A stretch of DNA of 64,000 bases from Solimonas sp. SE-A11 (GCF_030345715.1 NZ_JAUASX010000008.1:1-64000), one strand, 5' to 3'. Counted from the stretch's first letter, positions 24,570 to 33,705 are shown. Notes: generated from the letters alone by a model not told the origin. Program-made: numbers and translations.

Positions 24570-25934
24570 ATGAGCCGCTACGCCGGAAAGCACATGCTGG
24601 TAGTCGGCCTCGGAGCCAGCGGCGCCTCGGCGCTGCGCTACCTCGTGCGCGAAGGCGCCCGCGTGACGGCCACCGACAGCCGCGCCGCACCGGCGGGGCT
24701 GGCCGAGCTGCAGCAGCAGTTTCCGGATATCGCCTTCCACTGCGGCGCCTTCGCCGCGCCGGCGCCCCTGTCGCAGTATGCCGAGGCGGTGCTGTCGCCG
24801 GGCATCGCGCTGGACGAGCCCTTCGTGCGCGAACTGGCCGCGGCCGGCGTGTCGCTGGCGGGCGATGTCGAGCTGTTCGCCCGTGCCGCCAAGGCCCCGG
24901 TGATCGGCATCACCGGCTCCAACGGCAAGAGCACCGTGACCACCCTGGTCGGCGAGATGGCGCTGGCCGCCGGCCTGCGTACCGGCATCGGCGGCAATCT
25001 CGGCACCCCGGCACTGGACCTGCTGCGCGACGACGCGCAGCTCTACGTGCTGGAGCTATCCAGCTTCCAGCTGGAGACCACGCACAGCCTGCGCTGCGTC
25101 GCCGCCACGATCCTGAATCTGTCGCAGGACCACCTCGATCGCCACGGCACGATGGAGCACTACGGCGCGATCAAGGCCCGCATCTTCAGGGGCTGCGCGA
25201 CGGCGGTGGTAAATCGGGATGACGCGATGGTCATGGCGCTCGCCCGGGAATCGGGAATCGGGAATCGGGAATCGTCACAGCAGCTCTGGAGTTTCGGCCT
25301 GGGGGCCCCGCAGCAGCAGGGCGAGTACGGCTTGGTGCGCAAGGACGGATCGAATCAGCTGACGGACTACGATTCCCGATTCTCGATTCCCGATTCCCAA
25401 TTGAAGATCCACGGCTTGCACAACGCTGCCAATGCCCTGGCGGCGCTGGCGCTGGCGGATGCCGCCGGCATTCCGCGCGAGGCCTCGCTGCGGGCACTGC
25501 GTGCCTTCGGTGGCTTGGCTCACCGCTGCCAGTTCGTCGCCGAGATCGACGGTGTGCAGTACTTCAACGATTCGAAGGGTACCAACGTCGGTTCCACGCT
25601 GGCGGCACTCAATGGCCTGCCCGAGGGCATCGTCTGGCTGGCGGGCGGGCAGGGCAAGGGACAGAGCTTCACCGAACTGCGCGAAGCCCTGGCAGCCAAG
25701 GGTCGTGCCGCGATCCTGTTCGGCGAGGACGCCGGCCGCATCGAGGCCGACGTCTACGGCGCGCTGCCGATCTACCGCGAGCCGGACATGCTGGCGGCGC
25801 TGGCGCGTGCTCGCGGCCTGGCACAGCGCGGCGACCGCGTGCTGCTGTCGCCCGCCTGTGCCAGCTTCGATCAGTTCAAGAGCTATGTCGACCGCGGCAA
25901 CCGGTTCCGCGCCGCAGTGGAGGCGATGCGATGA
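24570..25934 (+). CDS. murD: UDP-MurNAc-L-alanine:D-glutamate ligase
   Basis: MurD adds D-glutamate to UDP-MurNAc-L-alanine. The 454-residue product has VVGLGASGASALRYL at the N-terminus, the P-loop GITGSNGKSTVT near residue 112, LELSSFQLETT, LNLSQDHLDRHG, and the C-terminal YFNDSKGTNVGSTLAAL and LLSPACASFDQF motifs. Two loops are altered by heptamer arrays: one gives [11 protein letters not shown] (about residue 230) and one gives YDSRFSIPDSQ (about residue 272). The native sequence between them still aligns with other MurD proteins, and the reading frame is intact, so the enzyme is probably functional. Its 5' ribosome-binding site overlaps the mraY stop. Confidence 0.95.
   Translation: MSRYAGKHMLVVGLGASGASALRYLVREGARVTATDSRAAPAGLAELQQQFPDIAFHCGAFAAPAPLSQYAEAVLSPGIALDEPFVRELAAAGVSLAGDVELFARAAKAPVIGITGSNGKSTVTTLVGEMALAAGLRTGIGGNLGTPALDLLRDDAQLYVLELSSFQLETTHSLRCVAATILNLSQDHLDRHGTMEHYGAIKARIFRGCATAVVNRDDAMVMALARESGIGNRESSQQLWSFGLGAPQQQGEYGLVRKDGSNQLTDYDSRFSIPDSQLKIHGLHNAANALAALALADAAGIPREASLRALRAFGGLAHRCQFVAEIDGVQYFNDSKGTNVGSTLAALNGLPEGIVWLAGGQGKGQSFTELREALAAKGRAAILFGEDAGRIEADVYGALPIYREPDMLAALARARGLAQRGDRVLLSPACASFDQFKSYVDRGNRFRAAVEAMR
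25246..25273 (+). repeat. GGGAATC x4 array inside murD (forward)
   Basis: Four perfect tandem copies of GGGAATC fill exactly 28 bases within the murD coding region. They encode part of a loop reading RESGIGNRE. Upstream and downstream codons return to conserved MurD sequence. Confidence 0.97.
25371..25398 (-). repeat. GGGAATC x4 array inside murD (inverted)
   Basis: Four tandem copies of GATTCCC, the reverse complement of the forward unit, with one substitution in the second copy (GATTCTC). Like its partner it is 28 bases long. It lies 97 bases downstream of the forward array and encodes DSRFSIPDS. Confidence 0.97.
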
Positions 25935-27199
25935 ACTTTTCGCTGAAACTGACGATGCCGCGGGCCCGCTACGGCATGGACATATGGCTGAGCCTGGCCG
26001 CCGCGATCCTGCTGACCTGGGGCGTGGTGATGGTGGCTTCCGCCTCGGTGGCGCAAGCCGAGAAGCTGACCGGCGAGCCGTTCTACTTCTTCTACCGCCA
26101 GTTGCTGTTCATCGCGATGGGCTTTGCCGCCGGCTTCATCATGTACTGCGTGCCCACGCGGCAGTGGGAGCGCAGCGGCTTCCTGCTGGTCGGCTTCGCG
26201 ATCTTCCTGCTGATCGTGGTGCTGATCCCCGGCATCGGCGTTAAGGTCAACAGCGCGCGCCGCTGGATCGACCTGGAACTGTTCCGCCTGCAAGCCTCGG
26301 AGCCGGCGCGCCTGGCGCTGATCCTGTTCCTGGCCGGCTACATCACGCGCCGCCAGGCCGAGCTGCAGCATGGCTTCCGCGGCCTGGCCAAGCCCATCGC
26401 CCTGCTGATGCTGCCCTGCCTGCTGCTGCTGATGGAGCCGGACTTCGGCGCCACCGTGATCCTGATGGCGGTGGCCTTCCTGATGCTGTTCCTGGGCGGC
26501 GCCCGCGTCGTCTACTTCGGCATTGCCGGCCTGCTGGCCAGTGGCGCGGTGGCACTGCTGGCGGTGGCCGAGCCCTATCGCCTGCGCCGCCTGCTGAACT
26601 TCACCAACCCCTGGGCGGACGTGGAGAACGGCGGCTGGCAGCTGGCGCAGTCGCTGATCGCGGTAGGCCGCGGCGAGTGGGCTGGTGTTGGCCTGGGCAA
26701 CAGCGTGCAGAAGCTGCTGTACCTGCCGGAAATGCACACCGACTTCATCTTCGCGATCCTGGCCGAGGAGTTTGGCCTGATGGGCGTGCTGGCGCTGGTG
26801 CTGCTGTTCGGCGTCATGGTCTGGCGCGGCTTCGTCATCGGCCGCGAGGCCGAGGCCGGCGGCCGCCTGTTCCCGGGCTTCTTGTGCTATGGCCTTTCGA
26901 GCTGGCTGGGCCTGCAGGCGCTGATCAACATGGCCGTGAACATGGGCATCCTGCCGACCAAGGGCCTGACGCTGCCGCTGCTCAGCTATGGAGGCTCGTC
27001 GCTGATCATCGTTTGCGCGATGCTGGGCCTGATCCTGCGTGTGGATTACGAGAACCGCGCCGCGCTGGCCGGCGATGCCGAGCCGGCGCCGGTGCCCAAG
27101 GAGCCGAAGGCCTCGCAGCGCGAATCGCGCGAGACCGCTGTGCCGCGCCCGCGCCGCAAGAGCCCGGAGATGCCATGGCTGGCGGAGAACGGCTCATGA
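25931..27199 (+). CDS. ftsW: septal peptidoglycan polymerase FtsW
   Basis: FtsW is the SEDS-family glycosyltransferase that polymerises septal glycan with FtsI. The 422-residue protein has about ten membrane helices. The conserved loop NSARRWIDLELFRLQASEPARL, the catalytic-aspartate segment EPDFGATVIL, and GLGNSVQKLLYLPEMHTDFIFAILAEE are all present, as is the C-terminal GLTLPLLSYGGSS signature. A basic, proline-rich cytoplasmic tail follows residue 375. It overlaps murD and murG by 4 bases. Confidence 0.95.
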   Translation: MNFSLKLTMPRARYGMDIWLSLAAAILLTWGVVMVASASVAQAEKLTGEPFYFFYRQLLFIAMGFAAGFIMYCVPTRQWERSGFLLVGFAIFLLIVVLIPGIGVKVNSARRWIDLELFRLQASEPARLALILFLAGYITRRQAELQHGFRGLAKPIALLMLPCLLLLMEPDFGATVILMAVAFLMLFLGGARVVYFGIAGLLASGAVALLAVAEPYRLRRLLNFTNPWADVENGGWQLAQSLIAVGRGEWAGVGLGNSVQKLLYLPEMHTDFIFAILAEEFGLMGVLALVLLFGVMVWRGFVIGREAEAGGRLFPGFLCYGLSSWLGLQALINMAVNMGILPTKGLTLPLLSYGGSSLIIVCAMLGLILRVDYENRAALAGDAEPAPVPKEPKASQRESRETAVPRPRRKSPEMPWLAENGS

Positions 27200-28272
27200 G
27201 CAAGGGCATCAAGGTCATGATCATGGCGGGTGGTACTGGAGGCCACGTCTACCCCGCGCTCGCCATCGCTGACGCACTGCGCCAGCAGGGTCACGAGGTG
27301 GTGTGGATGGGCGCCCCCGACAGCTTCGAGTCGCGCGCGGTGCCCAGGCATGGCATTGCCATGGAGTTCATCCGCGTCAGCGGCCTGCGCGGCAAGGGCA
27401 TCGGCAAGCTGCTCTCGGCGCCACTGGTACTGCTGCGTGCGCTGCGCGATGCGCTGGCGGCACTGCGCCGCCAGCAGCCGCAGCTGGTGCTGGGCATGGG
27501 CGGATTCGCGGCGGGCCCCGGCGGTGTTGCAGCCTGGCTGACGCGCCGGCCCCTGCTGATCCACGAGCAGAACGCCGCCGCCGGCATGACCAATCGCCTG
27601 CTGGCGCGCATCGCCACGCGCGTGCTCGAAGCCTTCCCGAATACCTTCCGGCATGCGCTGACCGTGGGCAACCCGGTGCGCGCCGGCTTCGCGGAACTTC
27701 CGGCACCGGCACAGCGCCTCGCTCGCGACGGCGTCATGCGCGTGCTCGTGATCGGTGGTAGCCAGGGTGCGCTGTCGCTCAACACGCTGGTGCCCAAGGC
27801 GCTGTCCCTGATGCCGGAGGCGGCGCGCCCACAGGTTCGCCATCAGGCTGGCCGCACGCTGGAGCGCGCGCAGAAGAGCTATGCCGATGCCGGGGTCTCC
27901 GCATCGGTCGATGCCTTCATCGACGACATGCCCGCGGCCTATGCCTGGGCCGACCTGGTGATCTGCCGTTCCGGCGCCTCCACGGTTGCCGAGCTGGCCG
28001 CCGCCGGCTGCGCCGCGCTGCTGGTGCCGTTCCCGGCGGCGGTGGACGATCACCAGACCCGCAACGGCGAGTACCTGGTCGCGGCCGGCGCCGCGCAACT
28101 GGTGCAGGAGCGTGACCTGAACCCGGAACTGCTGGCGGCCCTGCTCGGCACGATGCTGGCCGACCGCGCCGCGCTGGCGCGCATGGGCGAGGCCGCGCGC
28201 CGCGCCGCCTGGACCGACGCTACCGCGCGCATCGTCGCCGAATGTCTCGCACAAGGGAGTGCCAGGGCATGA
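27196..28272 (+). CDS. murG: UDP-GlcNAc:undecaprenyl-PP-MurNAc-pentapeptide GlcNAc transferase
   Basis: MurG is a peripheral membrane GT-B glycosyltransferase that turns lipid I into lipid II. The 358-residue protein has the N-terminal [12 protein letters not shown] loop, the [10 protein letters not shown] segment, [29 protein letters not shown] and the C-terminal donor-binding [14 protein letters not shown]. The ATG at 27196 overlaps the ftsW stop; an in-frame extension reaching into ftsW was rejected. Confidence 0.96.
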   Translation: MSKGIKVMIMAGGTGGHVYPALAIADALRQQGHEVVWMGAPDSFESRAVPRHGIAMEFIRVSGLRGKGIGKLLSAPLVLLRALRDALAALRRQQPQLVLGMGGFAAGPGGVAAWLTRRPLLIHEQNAAAGMTNRLLARIATRVLEAFPNTFRHALTVGNPVRAGFAELPAPAQRLARDGVMRVLVIGGSQGALSLNTLVPKALSLMPEAARPQVRHQAGRTLERAQKSYADAGVSASVDAFIDDMPAAYAWADLVICRSGASTVAELAAAGCAALLVPFPAAVDDHQTRNGEYLVAAGAAQLVQERDLNPELLAALLGTMLADRAALARMGEAARRAAWTDATARIVAECLAQGSARA

Positions 28273-29693
28273 ACAAGACCACCAGCACGATGATGGACAC
28301 CCCGATGCGCCGCGTGCGCCGCATCCACATGCTGGGCATCGGCGGCTCCGGCATGGCCGGCATCGCCGAGGTGCTGCTCAACCTAGGCTACGAGGTCAGC
28401 GGTACCGACCTGAAGGAAAGTGCCTCGACCCAGCGCCTGGCGGAGGCCGGTGCGAAGATATTCTTCGGCCACCAGCGCGAGAATGCGGTCGGTGCAGATG
28501 CCATCGTCGTCTCCACGGCGGTCAAGGCCGACAATCCGGAGTTGGAGTACGCGCACGAGCAGCACATCCCGGTGGTGCGCCGCGCGGAGATGCTGGCCGA
28601 GCTGATGCGCTTCCGCTATGGCGTCGCCATCGCCGGCACGCATGGCAAGACCACCACCACCAGCCTGGTCTCCAGCGTGCTGGCCGAGGGTGGGTTGGAC
28701 CCGACCTACGTCATCGGCGGCAAGCTCAAGTCCGCCGGCGCCAATGCGCGGCTGGGCGAGGGCAAGTACCTGGTGGCCGAGGCCGACGAGAGCGACGCGT
28801 CGTTCCTGCACCTGTCGCCGATGATCTCGGCCGTCACCAACATCGACGCCGATCACCTGGAAACCTATGGCGGCGACTTCCGTCGCCTGCGCGCCACCTT
28901 CGTCGAGTTCCTGCATCGCCTGCCGTTCTACGGCCTGGCGGTGATGTGCATCGACGACCCGGTGATTCGCGAGACCATCAACGACATCGGCCGGCCGCTG
29001 CTGACCTATGGCTTTTCCGACGATGCCGACGTGCGCGCCAGCGACGTGCGTCCCGAAGGTGCCGGTGCGCACTTCACGGTGCATTTCCGCGATGGCAGCC
29101 GTGAGGAATTCCACCTCAACCTGCCCGGCCGCCACAACGTGCAGAATGCCCTGGTGGCCGTGGCCATCGGCCGCGAGCTGGGCGTCAGCATGGCGGCGAT
29201 CCGCAAGGCGCTCAGCGGCTTCCAGGGCGTGGGCCGTCGCTGCGAGCCGCATGGCGAGCTGCAGTTTCCGCAGGGCAAGGCCCTGCTGGTGGACGACTAC
29301 GGTCATCACCCGCGCGAGATTGCCGCCACGTTCCAGGCGATGCGCGCCGCGCATCCCGAACGGCGCATGGTGGTGGCTTTCCAGCCGCACCGCTTCACGC
29401 GCACGCGCGACCTGTTCGACGACTTCTGCGACATCCTCAGCAGTGCCGACGCGCTGCTGCTGACCGACATCTACGCTGCCGGCGAAGCGCCGATCGAAGG
29501 CGCCGACGGCCGCGCCCTGGCCCGCGGCATCCGTGCCCGCGGCAAGGTCGAGCCGGTGCTGATCCGCGGCGTGCAGGACCTGCCGGACGCGCTGGAGTCG
29601 ATCGTGCGCGAGGGCGACCTGATCCTGACCCTGGGGGCCGGCGACATCGGCTCGGCACCGGCGCTGCTGGCGCGATACCGGAGCGCGGCATGA
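28269..29693 (+). CDS. murC: UDP-N-acetylmuramate:L-alanine ligase
   Basis: MurC attaches L-alanine to UDP-MurNAc, starting the stem peptide. The 474-residue product has the Rossmann-like [16 protein letters not shown] near residue 18, the P-loop [41 protein letters not shown] and the C-terminal [10 protein letters not shown] and [11 protein letters not shown] motifs. The ATG at 28269 overlaps the murG stop and follows a good AGGGAG ribosome-binding site. It overlaps murB by 4 bases. Confidence 0.96.
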   Translation: MNKTTSTMMDTPMRRVRRIHMLGIGGSGMAGIAEVLLNLGYEVSGTDLKESASTQRLAEAGAKIFFGHQRENAVGADAIVVSTAVKADNPELEYAHEQHIPVVRRAEMLAELMRFRYGVAIAGTHGKTTTTSLVSSVLAEGGLDPTYVIGGKLKSAGANARLGEGKYLVAEADESDASFLHLSPMISAVTNIDADHLETYGGDFRRLRATFVEFLHRLPFYGLAVMCIDDPVIRETINDIGRPLLTYGFSDDADVRASDVRPEGAGAHFTVHFRDGSREEFHLNLPGRHNVQNALVAVAIGRELGVSMAAIRKALSGFQGVGRRCEPHGELQFPQGKALLVDDYGHHPREIAATFQAMRAAHPERRMVVAFQPHRFTRTRDLFDDFCDILSSADALLLTDIYAAGEAPIEGADGRALARGIRARGKVEPVLIRGVQDLPDALESIVREGDLILTLGAGDIGSAPALLARYRSAA

Positions 29694-30649
29694 GCCATGC
29701 CGGGAATCGGGAATCGGGAATCGGGAATCGGGAGGGCCTGCGTGGCCGTCTCCTGGTTCACGAGCCCCTGTCCCGGCACACATCTTGGCGTGTGGGTGGC
29801 CCTGCGGATCGCTACTACGAGCCGGCAGATCGGGAGGATCTCGTCGCATTCGTTCGCGGCTTGCCGCCGGACGAGCCCATCCTCTGGATCGGCCTCGGCA
29901 GCAACCTGCTGGTGCGCGACGGCGGAGTCCGCGGCACGGTTCTCTGCCTGCATGGCGCGCTGGACGAGATGGGCATGGCGGGCGCGGGCGCGCGCGATTC
30001 CCGATTCCCGATTCCCGATTCCCGGCTTCTGCATGCCGAGGCCGGCGTGCACTGCGCGCGCATGGCCAAGTACGCCACTGGCGAAGGCCTGGCCGGCGCC
30101 GGATTCTTTGCCGGCATCCCCGGCACGGTGGGCGGCGCCCTGGCGATGAATGCGGGCGCGCACGGTGGCGAGACTTGGAACCACGTCAGCGAGGTCGAGG
30201 TCCTATTCCGCGATGGCCGCAGTGCCTGGCTGCCGCGCAGCGAGTTCCGCTACGGCTACCGCCACGTCGAGTGGCCGCAGGGCATGGTGGGCTTCCTCGC
30301 GGCGCGCCTCAGTTTCACGCCGGATACCACCGGCACTGCGGCGCAGGACATGAAGCAGTGGCTGGCCAAGCGCAAGGCGACGCAGCCGGTGGGCAAGCCC
30401 AGCGCCGGCAGCACCTTCCGCAACCCGCCGGGCGACCATGCGGCGCGGCTGATCGAGAGCTGTGGTCTCAAGGGGTGCCGCATCGGCGGCGCGCAGGTCT
30501 CGGAGCTGCACGCCAATTTCATCATCACCGACGAGGGCGCGCGTGCGGCCGACGTCGAGGCACTGATCGCGCAGGTGCGCGGCATCGTTCATGAGAAGAC
30601 GGGAGTCGAGCTGATTCCCGAAGTAAAGGTTGTTGGAGAAGCAGCATGA
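29690..30649 (+). CDS. murB: UDP-N-acetylenolpyruvoylglucosamine reductase
   Basis: MurB reduces the enolpyruvyl group of UDP-GlcNAc-enolpyruvate with NADPH and FAD. The 319-residue protein has the FAD-binding [30 protein letters not shown] and [20 protein letters not shown] motifs, the catalytic serine in [20 protein letters not shown], and the C-terminal glutamate in [13 protein letters not shown]. It looks like the shorter class without the extra loop of the E. coli enzyme. Heptamer arrays modify two places: right after the start ([11 protein letters not shown]) and a loop near residue 103 ([12 protein letters not shown]). The frame is intact. It is coupled to murC and ddl by 4-base overlaps. 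Confidence 0.94.
   Translation: MSHAGNRESGIGNREGLRGRLLVHEPLSRHTSWRVGGPADRYYEPADREDLVAFVRGLPPDEPILWIGLGSNLLVRDGGVRGTVLCLHGALDEMGMAGAGARDSRFPIPDSRLLHAEAGVHCARMAKYATGEGLAGAGFFAGIPGTVGGALAMNAGAHGGETWNHVSEVEVLFRDGRSAWLPRSEFRYGYRHVEWPQGMVGFLAARLSFTPDTTGTAAQDMKQWLAKRKATQPVGKPSAGSTFRNPPGDHAARLIESCGLKGCRIGGAQVSELHANFIITDEGARAADVEALIAQVRGIVHEKTGVELIPEVKVVGEAA
29702..29729 (+). repeat. GGGAATC x4 array at the 5' end of murB (forward)
   Basis: Four perfect copies of GGGAATC plus a further GGGA start 12 bases after the murB start codon. They encode [11 protein letters not shown] ahead of the conserved FAD domain, so they form an N-terminal extension. Confidence 0.97.
29996..30023 (-). repeat. GGGAATC x4 array inside murB (inverted)
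   Basis: Four perfect copies of GATTCCC fill 28 bases, 266 bases after the forward array. They encode DSRFPIPDS in a loop between two conserved MurB segments. Confidence 0.97.
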
Positions 30650-31584
30650 CCCGCGTCACCGATCCCAAGGCCTTTGGCCGCGTCGCAGTCCTCCTTGGCG
30701 GCTGGTCCGCCGAGCGCGAGGTCTCGCTGTGGAGCGGCAAGAACGTGGTGGAGGCCATGCAGCGCCGCGGCATCGACGTGACCGCCGTGGATGTGGTCAA
30801 CCCCGGCATCCTGCTGGGCCTGGGAGACCAGGGTTATGATCGGGTCTTCAATATCATGCACGGCACCGGCGGCGAAGACGGCACGGTGCAGGCGGTGCTG
30901 GACCTGCTCGGCATCCCCTACCCGGGCAGCGGCGTTCTGGCGTCCGCGCTGGCCATGGACAAGCTACGCACCAAGCGCATCTGGAAGGCAGAGGGCCTGC
31001 CGACGCCGGACTTCGCGTTGCTGCAGGACGTCGGCGATGCCCGCCAGGCGGCCGAACGCTTCGGCTATCCCTTCATCATCAAGCCGGCGGCGGACGGTTC
31101 CAGCGTCGGCGTCAGCAAGGTCAAGTCGGCCGACCAGATCGGCAAGGCCTTCGACGACGCGCGTGGCCCGGGCCGCGTGGTGATCGCCGAGCAGTTCATC
31201 GCCGGCGGCGAGTACACCTGCTTCGTGCTGGGTGGCGAGGCCCTGCCGGTGATCCGCATCGAGCCCGATGGCGAGTTCTACGACTATCACGCCAAGTACA
31301 TCTCGGACAACACCAAGTATCACTGTCCGGCCGGCCTGGACGCGGAGCACGAGCGGCGCTGCCAGGAAATCTGCCGGCGCGCCTTCGAACTGGTCGACGG
31401 CCGCGACTGGGGCCGCGTGGACTTCATGATGGATGCCCAGGGCAATCCCTGGCTGCTGGAGATCAACATGCTGCCTGGCATGACCTCCCACAGCCTGGCG
31501 CCGATGGCGGCGCGAGCACGGGGCATCGACTTCGACGAGCTGTGCTGGCGTCTGCTGGAAACCACCCTGGGGCGCAAGCCATGA
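30646..31584 (+). CDS. ddl: D-alanine:D-alanine ligase
   Basis: Ddl joins two D-alanines for the MurF reaction. The 312-residue ATP-grasp protein is DdlB-like: GGWSAEREVSLWSGKNV at the start, HGTGGEDGTVQAVLDLLGIPYPGSGVL with the active-site glutamate region, IIKPAADGSSVGVSKV, and the metal-binding VDFMMD...PWLLEINMLPGMT segment. The position between murB and ftsQ is the standard one. It overlaps murB by 4 bases and shares an ATGA junction with ftsQ. Confidence 0.96.
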   Translation: MTRVTDPKAFGRVAVLLGGWSAEREVSLWSGKNVVEAMQRRGIDVTAVDVVNPGILLGLGDQGYDRVFNIMHGTGGEDGTVQAVLDLLGIPYPGSGVLASALAMDKLRTKRIWKAEGLPTPDFALLQDVGDARQAAERFGYPFIIKPAADGSSVGVSKVKSADQIGKAFDDARGPGRVVIAEQFIAGGEYTCFVLGGEALPVIRIEPDGEFYDYHAKYISDNTKYHCPAGLDAEHERRCQEICRRAFELVDGRDWGRVDFMMDAQGNPWLLEINMLPGMTSHSLAPMAARARGIDFDELCWRLLETTLGRKP

Positions 31585-32351
31585 CCGTCATGACCATGGG
31601 CGACCTGCGCCTGCCCGAGATCAATTTCCGGAGCTTCAGGCCTTTCCTGCTGGGGCTGCTGGGACTGCTCGCGGTTGGCAGCTGCGGTTGGATGATGCTG
31701 CGCGCCACCAGCAGCCCGCAGGTGGCGGAGCTGCAGATCGAGGGGGCGTTCGACCGCGTGGCCGCCGCCGACGTCGAGGCGGTGCTGCGGCCGCAGCTGG
31801 ACCAGGGCTTCCTGGCGCTGCCGCTGGCGGATGCGCGCGACCGCCTGGCGACGCTGCCCTGGGTGGCGCGCTCGCGCGTGGAGCGCATCTGGCCAGGCAC
31901 GCTGCGCGTGCGTGTCTGGGAGCGCGAGCCCTTCGCACGCTGGAACGACGGCCAGCTGCTCGACACCGAGTCCAAGGTATTTGCGCCCAAGGCCGAGGAA
32001 ATCCCGGCGAAACTGCCGCTGCTGGGTGGCATCGAGGGCCACGAGCGCGAGGTGATGGAAACCTACCAGCGCCTGGAGGAGCGGCTGCGCGGCAGCCCCT
32101 TCGTGCTGGCGGCGCTGAGCCAGGATGCGCGCGGTGAATGGACCGCCCGCACGCGTGACGGCATCGAACTGCGCCTGGGCCGCGGCGCGCCCGACGACAA
32201 GCTCGACATGCTGCTGGGCGCGGTACTCCACAAGCTGGCTGAAGAATTGCCGCAGGTCGAACACATCGACCTGCGCTACACCAACGGGTTCGCGGTGGGC
32301 TGGCGGTCTCAGCCGCAGCCCGCTACGGGCGGGAGCGAAAAGAATGGCTAA
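31581..32351 (+). CDS. ftsQ: cell division protein FtsQ
   Basis: FtsQ is a bitopic divisome protein that recruits FtsLB. The 256-residue product from ATG 31581, which overlaps the ddl stop, has a cytoplasmic tail, one membrane helix (about residues 21-41), a POTRA domain (QVAELQIEGAFDRVAAADVEAVL...GFLALPLADARDRLATLPWV in pieces) and the beta domain with RVWEREPFARWND and EHIDLRYTNGFAVGW. An in-frame ATG at 31542 lies inside ddl and was rejected. It overlaps ftsA by 8 bases. Confidence 0.93.
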   Translation: MTVMTMGDLRLPEINFRSFRPFLLGLLGLLAVGSCGWMMLRATSSPQVAELQIEGAFDRVAAADVEAVLRPQLDQGFLALPLADARDRLATLPWVARSRVERIWPGTLRVRVWEREPFARWNDGQLLDTESKVFAPKAEEIPAKLPLLGGIEGHEREVMETYQRLEERLRGSPFVLAALSQDARGEWTARTRDGIELRLGRGAPDDKLDMLLGAVLHKLAEELPQVEHIDLRYTNGFAVGWRSQPQPATGGSEKNG

Positions 32352-33576
32352 GCGCGAAGTGCGCAATCTGCTGGTCGGCCTGGACATTGGCACGACCAAG
32401 TGTGTCGCCGTGATCGGGCAGGTGATGCCCGAGGGTGGTGTCGACATCGTCGGGCATGGCGAGCACGCCTCGCGCGGCCTCAACCGCGGCGAGGTGGTGA
32501 ACATCGACGCTACCGTGCAGGCGATCCGCCGCGCGGTGGAGAACGCCGAGCACATGGCCAACTGCCGGGCGCAGTCGGTCTATGTCGGCCTGTCGGGCCA
32601 GCACATCCAGTCCGGCAACTCGCTGGGCCTGGCGGCGATCCGCCAGCGCGAGGTGACCGACCGCGACGTCGACGCCGCGATCGAGACCGCCAAGGCGATC
32701 CCGATGCCGGCCGACCGCCGCATCCTGCACGTGATCCCGCAGGAGTTCGTGATCGACGGGCAGCGCGGCATCCAGGACCCGGTGGGCCAGTACGGCGTGC
32801 GCCTGGAAGCCAACGTTCACGTCATCCACGGCAGCTCCAGCTCGATCCAGAACCTGTCGAAGTGCGTCGAGGCCTGCGGCCTGCGCGTGGACCGCCTGAT
32901 CCTGCAGCACCTGGCCGCCGCCGAGGCCGTGCTGCTGCCGGACGAGCGCGAAGCTGGCGTGGTGTCGCTCGACATCGGTGGCGGCACCAGCGACATCGCC
33001 GTGTTCAAGGGCGGCGCCATCCGCCACACCGCGGTACTGCCGGTGGCCGGCAACCACGTTACCAACGACGTCGCCATGGCCTTCCGCATTCCGGCGCAGC
33101 AGGCAGAGGAGATCAAGGTGCAGTTCGGCTGCGCGCTGCCGCAGCTGGCGGCAGCGCACGAGGAGATCGAGATTCGCGGCGTGGGCGAGGGCTCGCGGCG
33201 CTTGTCGCGCCTGACCCTGGCCGAAGTGGTGCGACCCCGTTACGAGGAGCTGTTCCGCTTCGTGCGCAAGGAGTTGCAGCGCAGCGGCTGGTACGAATCG
33301 ATCCCGGCCGGCGTGGTGTTGAGCGGCGCGGCGGTGCAGATGCCGGGCGTGGCCGAGCTGGCCGAGGAAGTGTTCGAGCTGCCGGTGCGCATTGGCCTGC
33401 CGCAGCAGGTCACCGGCAGCGACGAGGTGGTGGGCAGCCCCGCCTATGCGACGGCCGCCGGCCTGCTGCTGTACGGGCGCCATGCGCAGCCGCGTAGCGA
33501 TGCGGCGCGTGCCGGCGGCGGCGGTGCGAGCTTCGCACTGCAGCGGATCAGCGAGTGGCTAAAGGGCAATTTCTAG
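32344..33576 (+). CDS. ftsA: cell division protein FtsA
   Basis: FtsA is an actin-like ATPase that tethers FtsZ to the membrane. The 410-residue protein has the phosphate-1 motif LVGLDIGTTKCVAVIG, phosphate-2 VVSLDIGGGTSDIAVF, the adenosine motif near VVLSGAAVQMPG, the 1C domain, and a C-terminal amphipathic membrane-targeting helix (ALQRISEWLKGNF). The ATG at 32344 overlaps the end of ftsQ. About 216 bases with a separate promoter follow before ftsZ. Confidence 0.96.
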   Translation: MAKREVRNLLVGLDIGTTKCVAVIGQVMPEGGVDIVGHGEHASRGLNRGEVVNIDATVQAIRRAVENAEHMANCRAQSVYVGLSGQHIQSGNSLGLAAIRQREVTDRDVDAAIETAKAIPMPADRRILHVIPQEFVIDGQRGIQDPVGQYGVRLEANVHVIHGSSSSIQNLSKCVEACGLRVDRLILQHLAAAEAVLLPDEREAGVVSLDIGGGTSDIAVFKGGAIRHTAVLPVAGNHVTNDVAMAFRIPAQQAEEIKVQFGCALPQLAAAHEEIEIRGVGEGSRRLSRLTLAEVVRPRYEELFRFVRKELQRSGWYESIPAGVVLSGAAVQMPGVAELAEEVFELPVRIGLPQQVTGSDEVVGSPAYATAAGLLLYGRHAQPRSDAARAGGGGASFALQRISEWLKGNF

Positions 33577-33644
33577 AGCGGAAAAGTGGTGAAAGCCGGT
33601 CCCGGACCGGGAGTGATTTTGAAGCAGATCGCGCAAGATTGTTG

Positions 33645-33673
33645 TTGACATTGGCACTGTGTTGAATTATTTT
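33645..33673 (+). promoter_or_regulatory. strong candidate ftsZ promoter
   Basis: TTGACA at 33645-33650 is a perfect -35 box and TATTTT at 33668-33673 is the -10 box, with the ideal 17-base spacer. The site lies in an AT-rich intergenic region 120 bases before ftsZ, so ftsZ can be expressed apart from the rest of the cluster. Confidence 0.75.
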
Positions 33674-33705
33674 CATTTTTAGTAAAAAAAGAATATTCAA
33701 CACAG
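33657..33705. promoter_or_regulatory. 11-bp perfect inverted repeat at the ftsZ promoter
   Basis: CTGTGTTGAAT at 33657-33667 is mirrored by ATTCAACACAG at 33695-33705, 27 bases apart. The left arm lies exactly between the -35 and -10 boxes, and the right arm lies just after the expected transcription start. This looks like a two-site operator for a dimeric or looping regulator rather than a transcript hairpin, because the left arm would not be transcribed from this promoter. Confidence 0.6.

Noticed and set aside
25246-30023. GGGAATC arrays as a CRISPR or minisatellite array
   Set aside because: The repeats are 7 bases with no spacers, occur as four isolated 28-bp blocks in coding sequence, and no cas gene is present.
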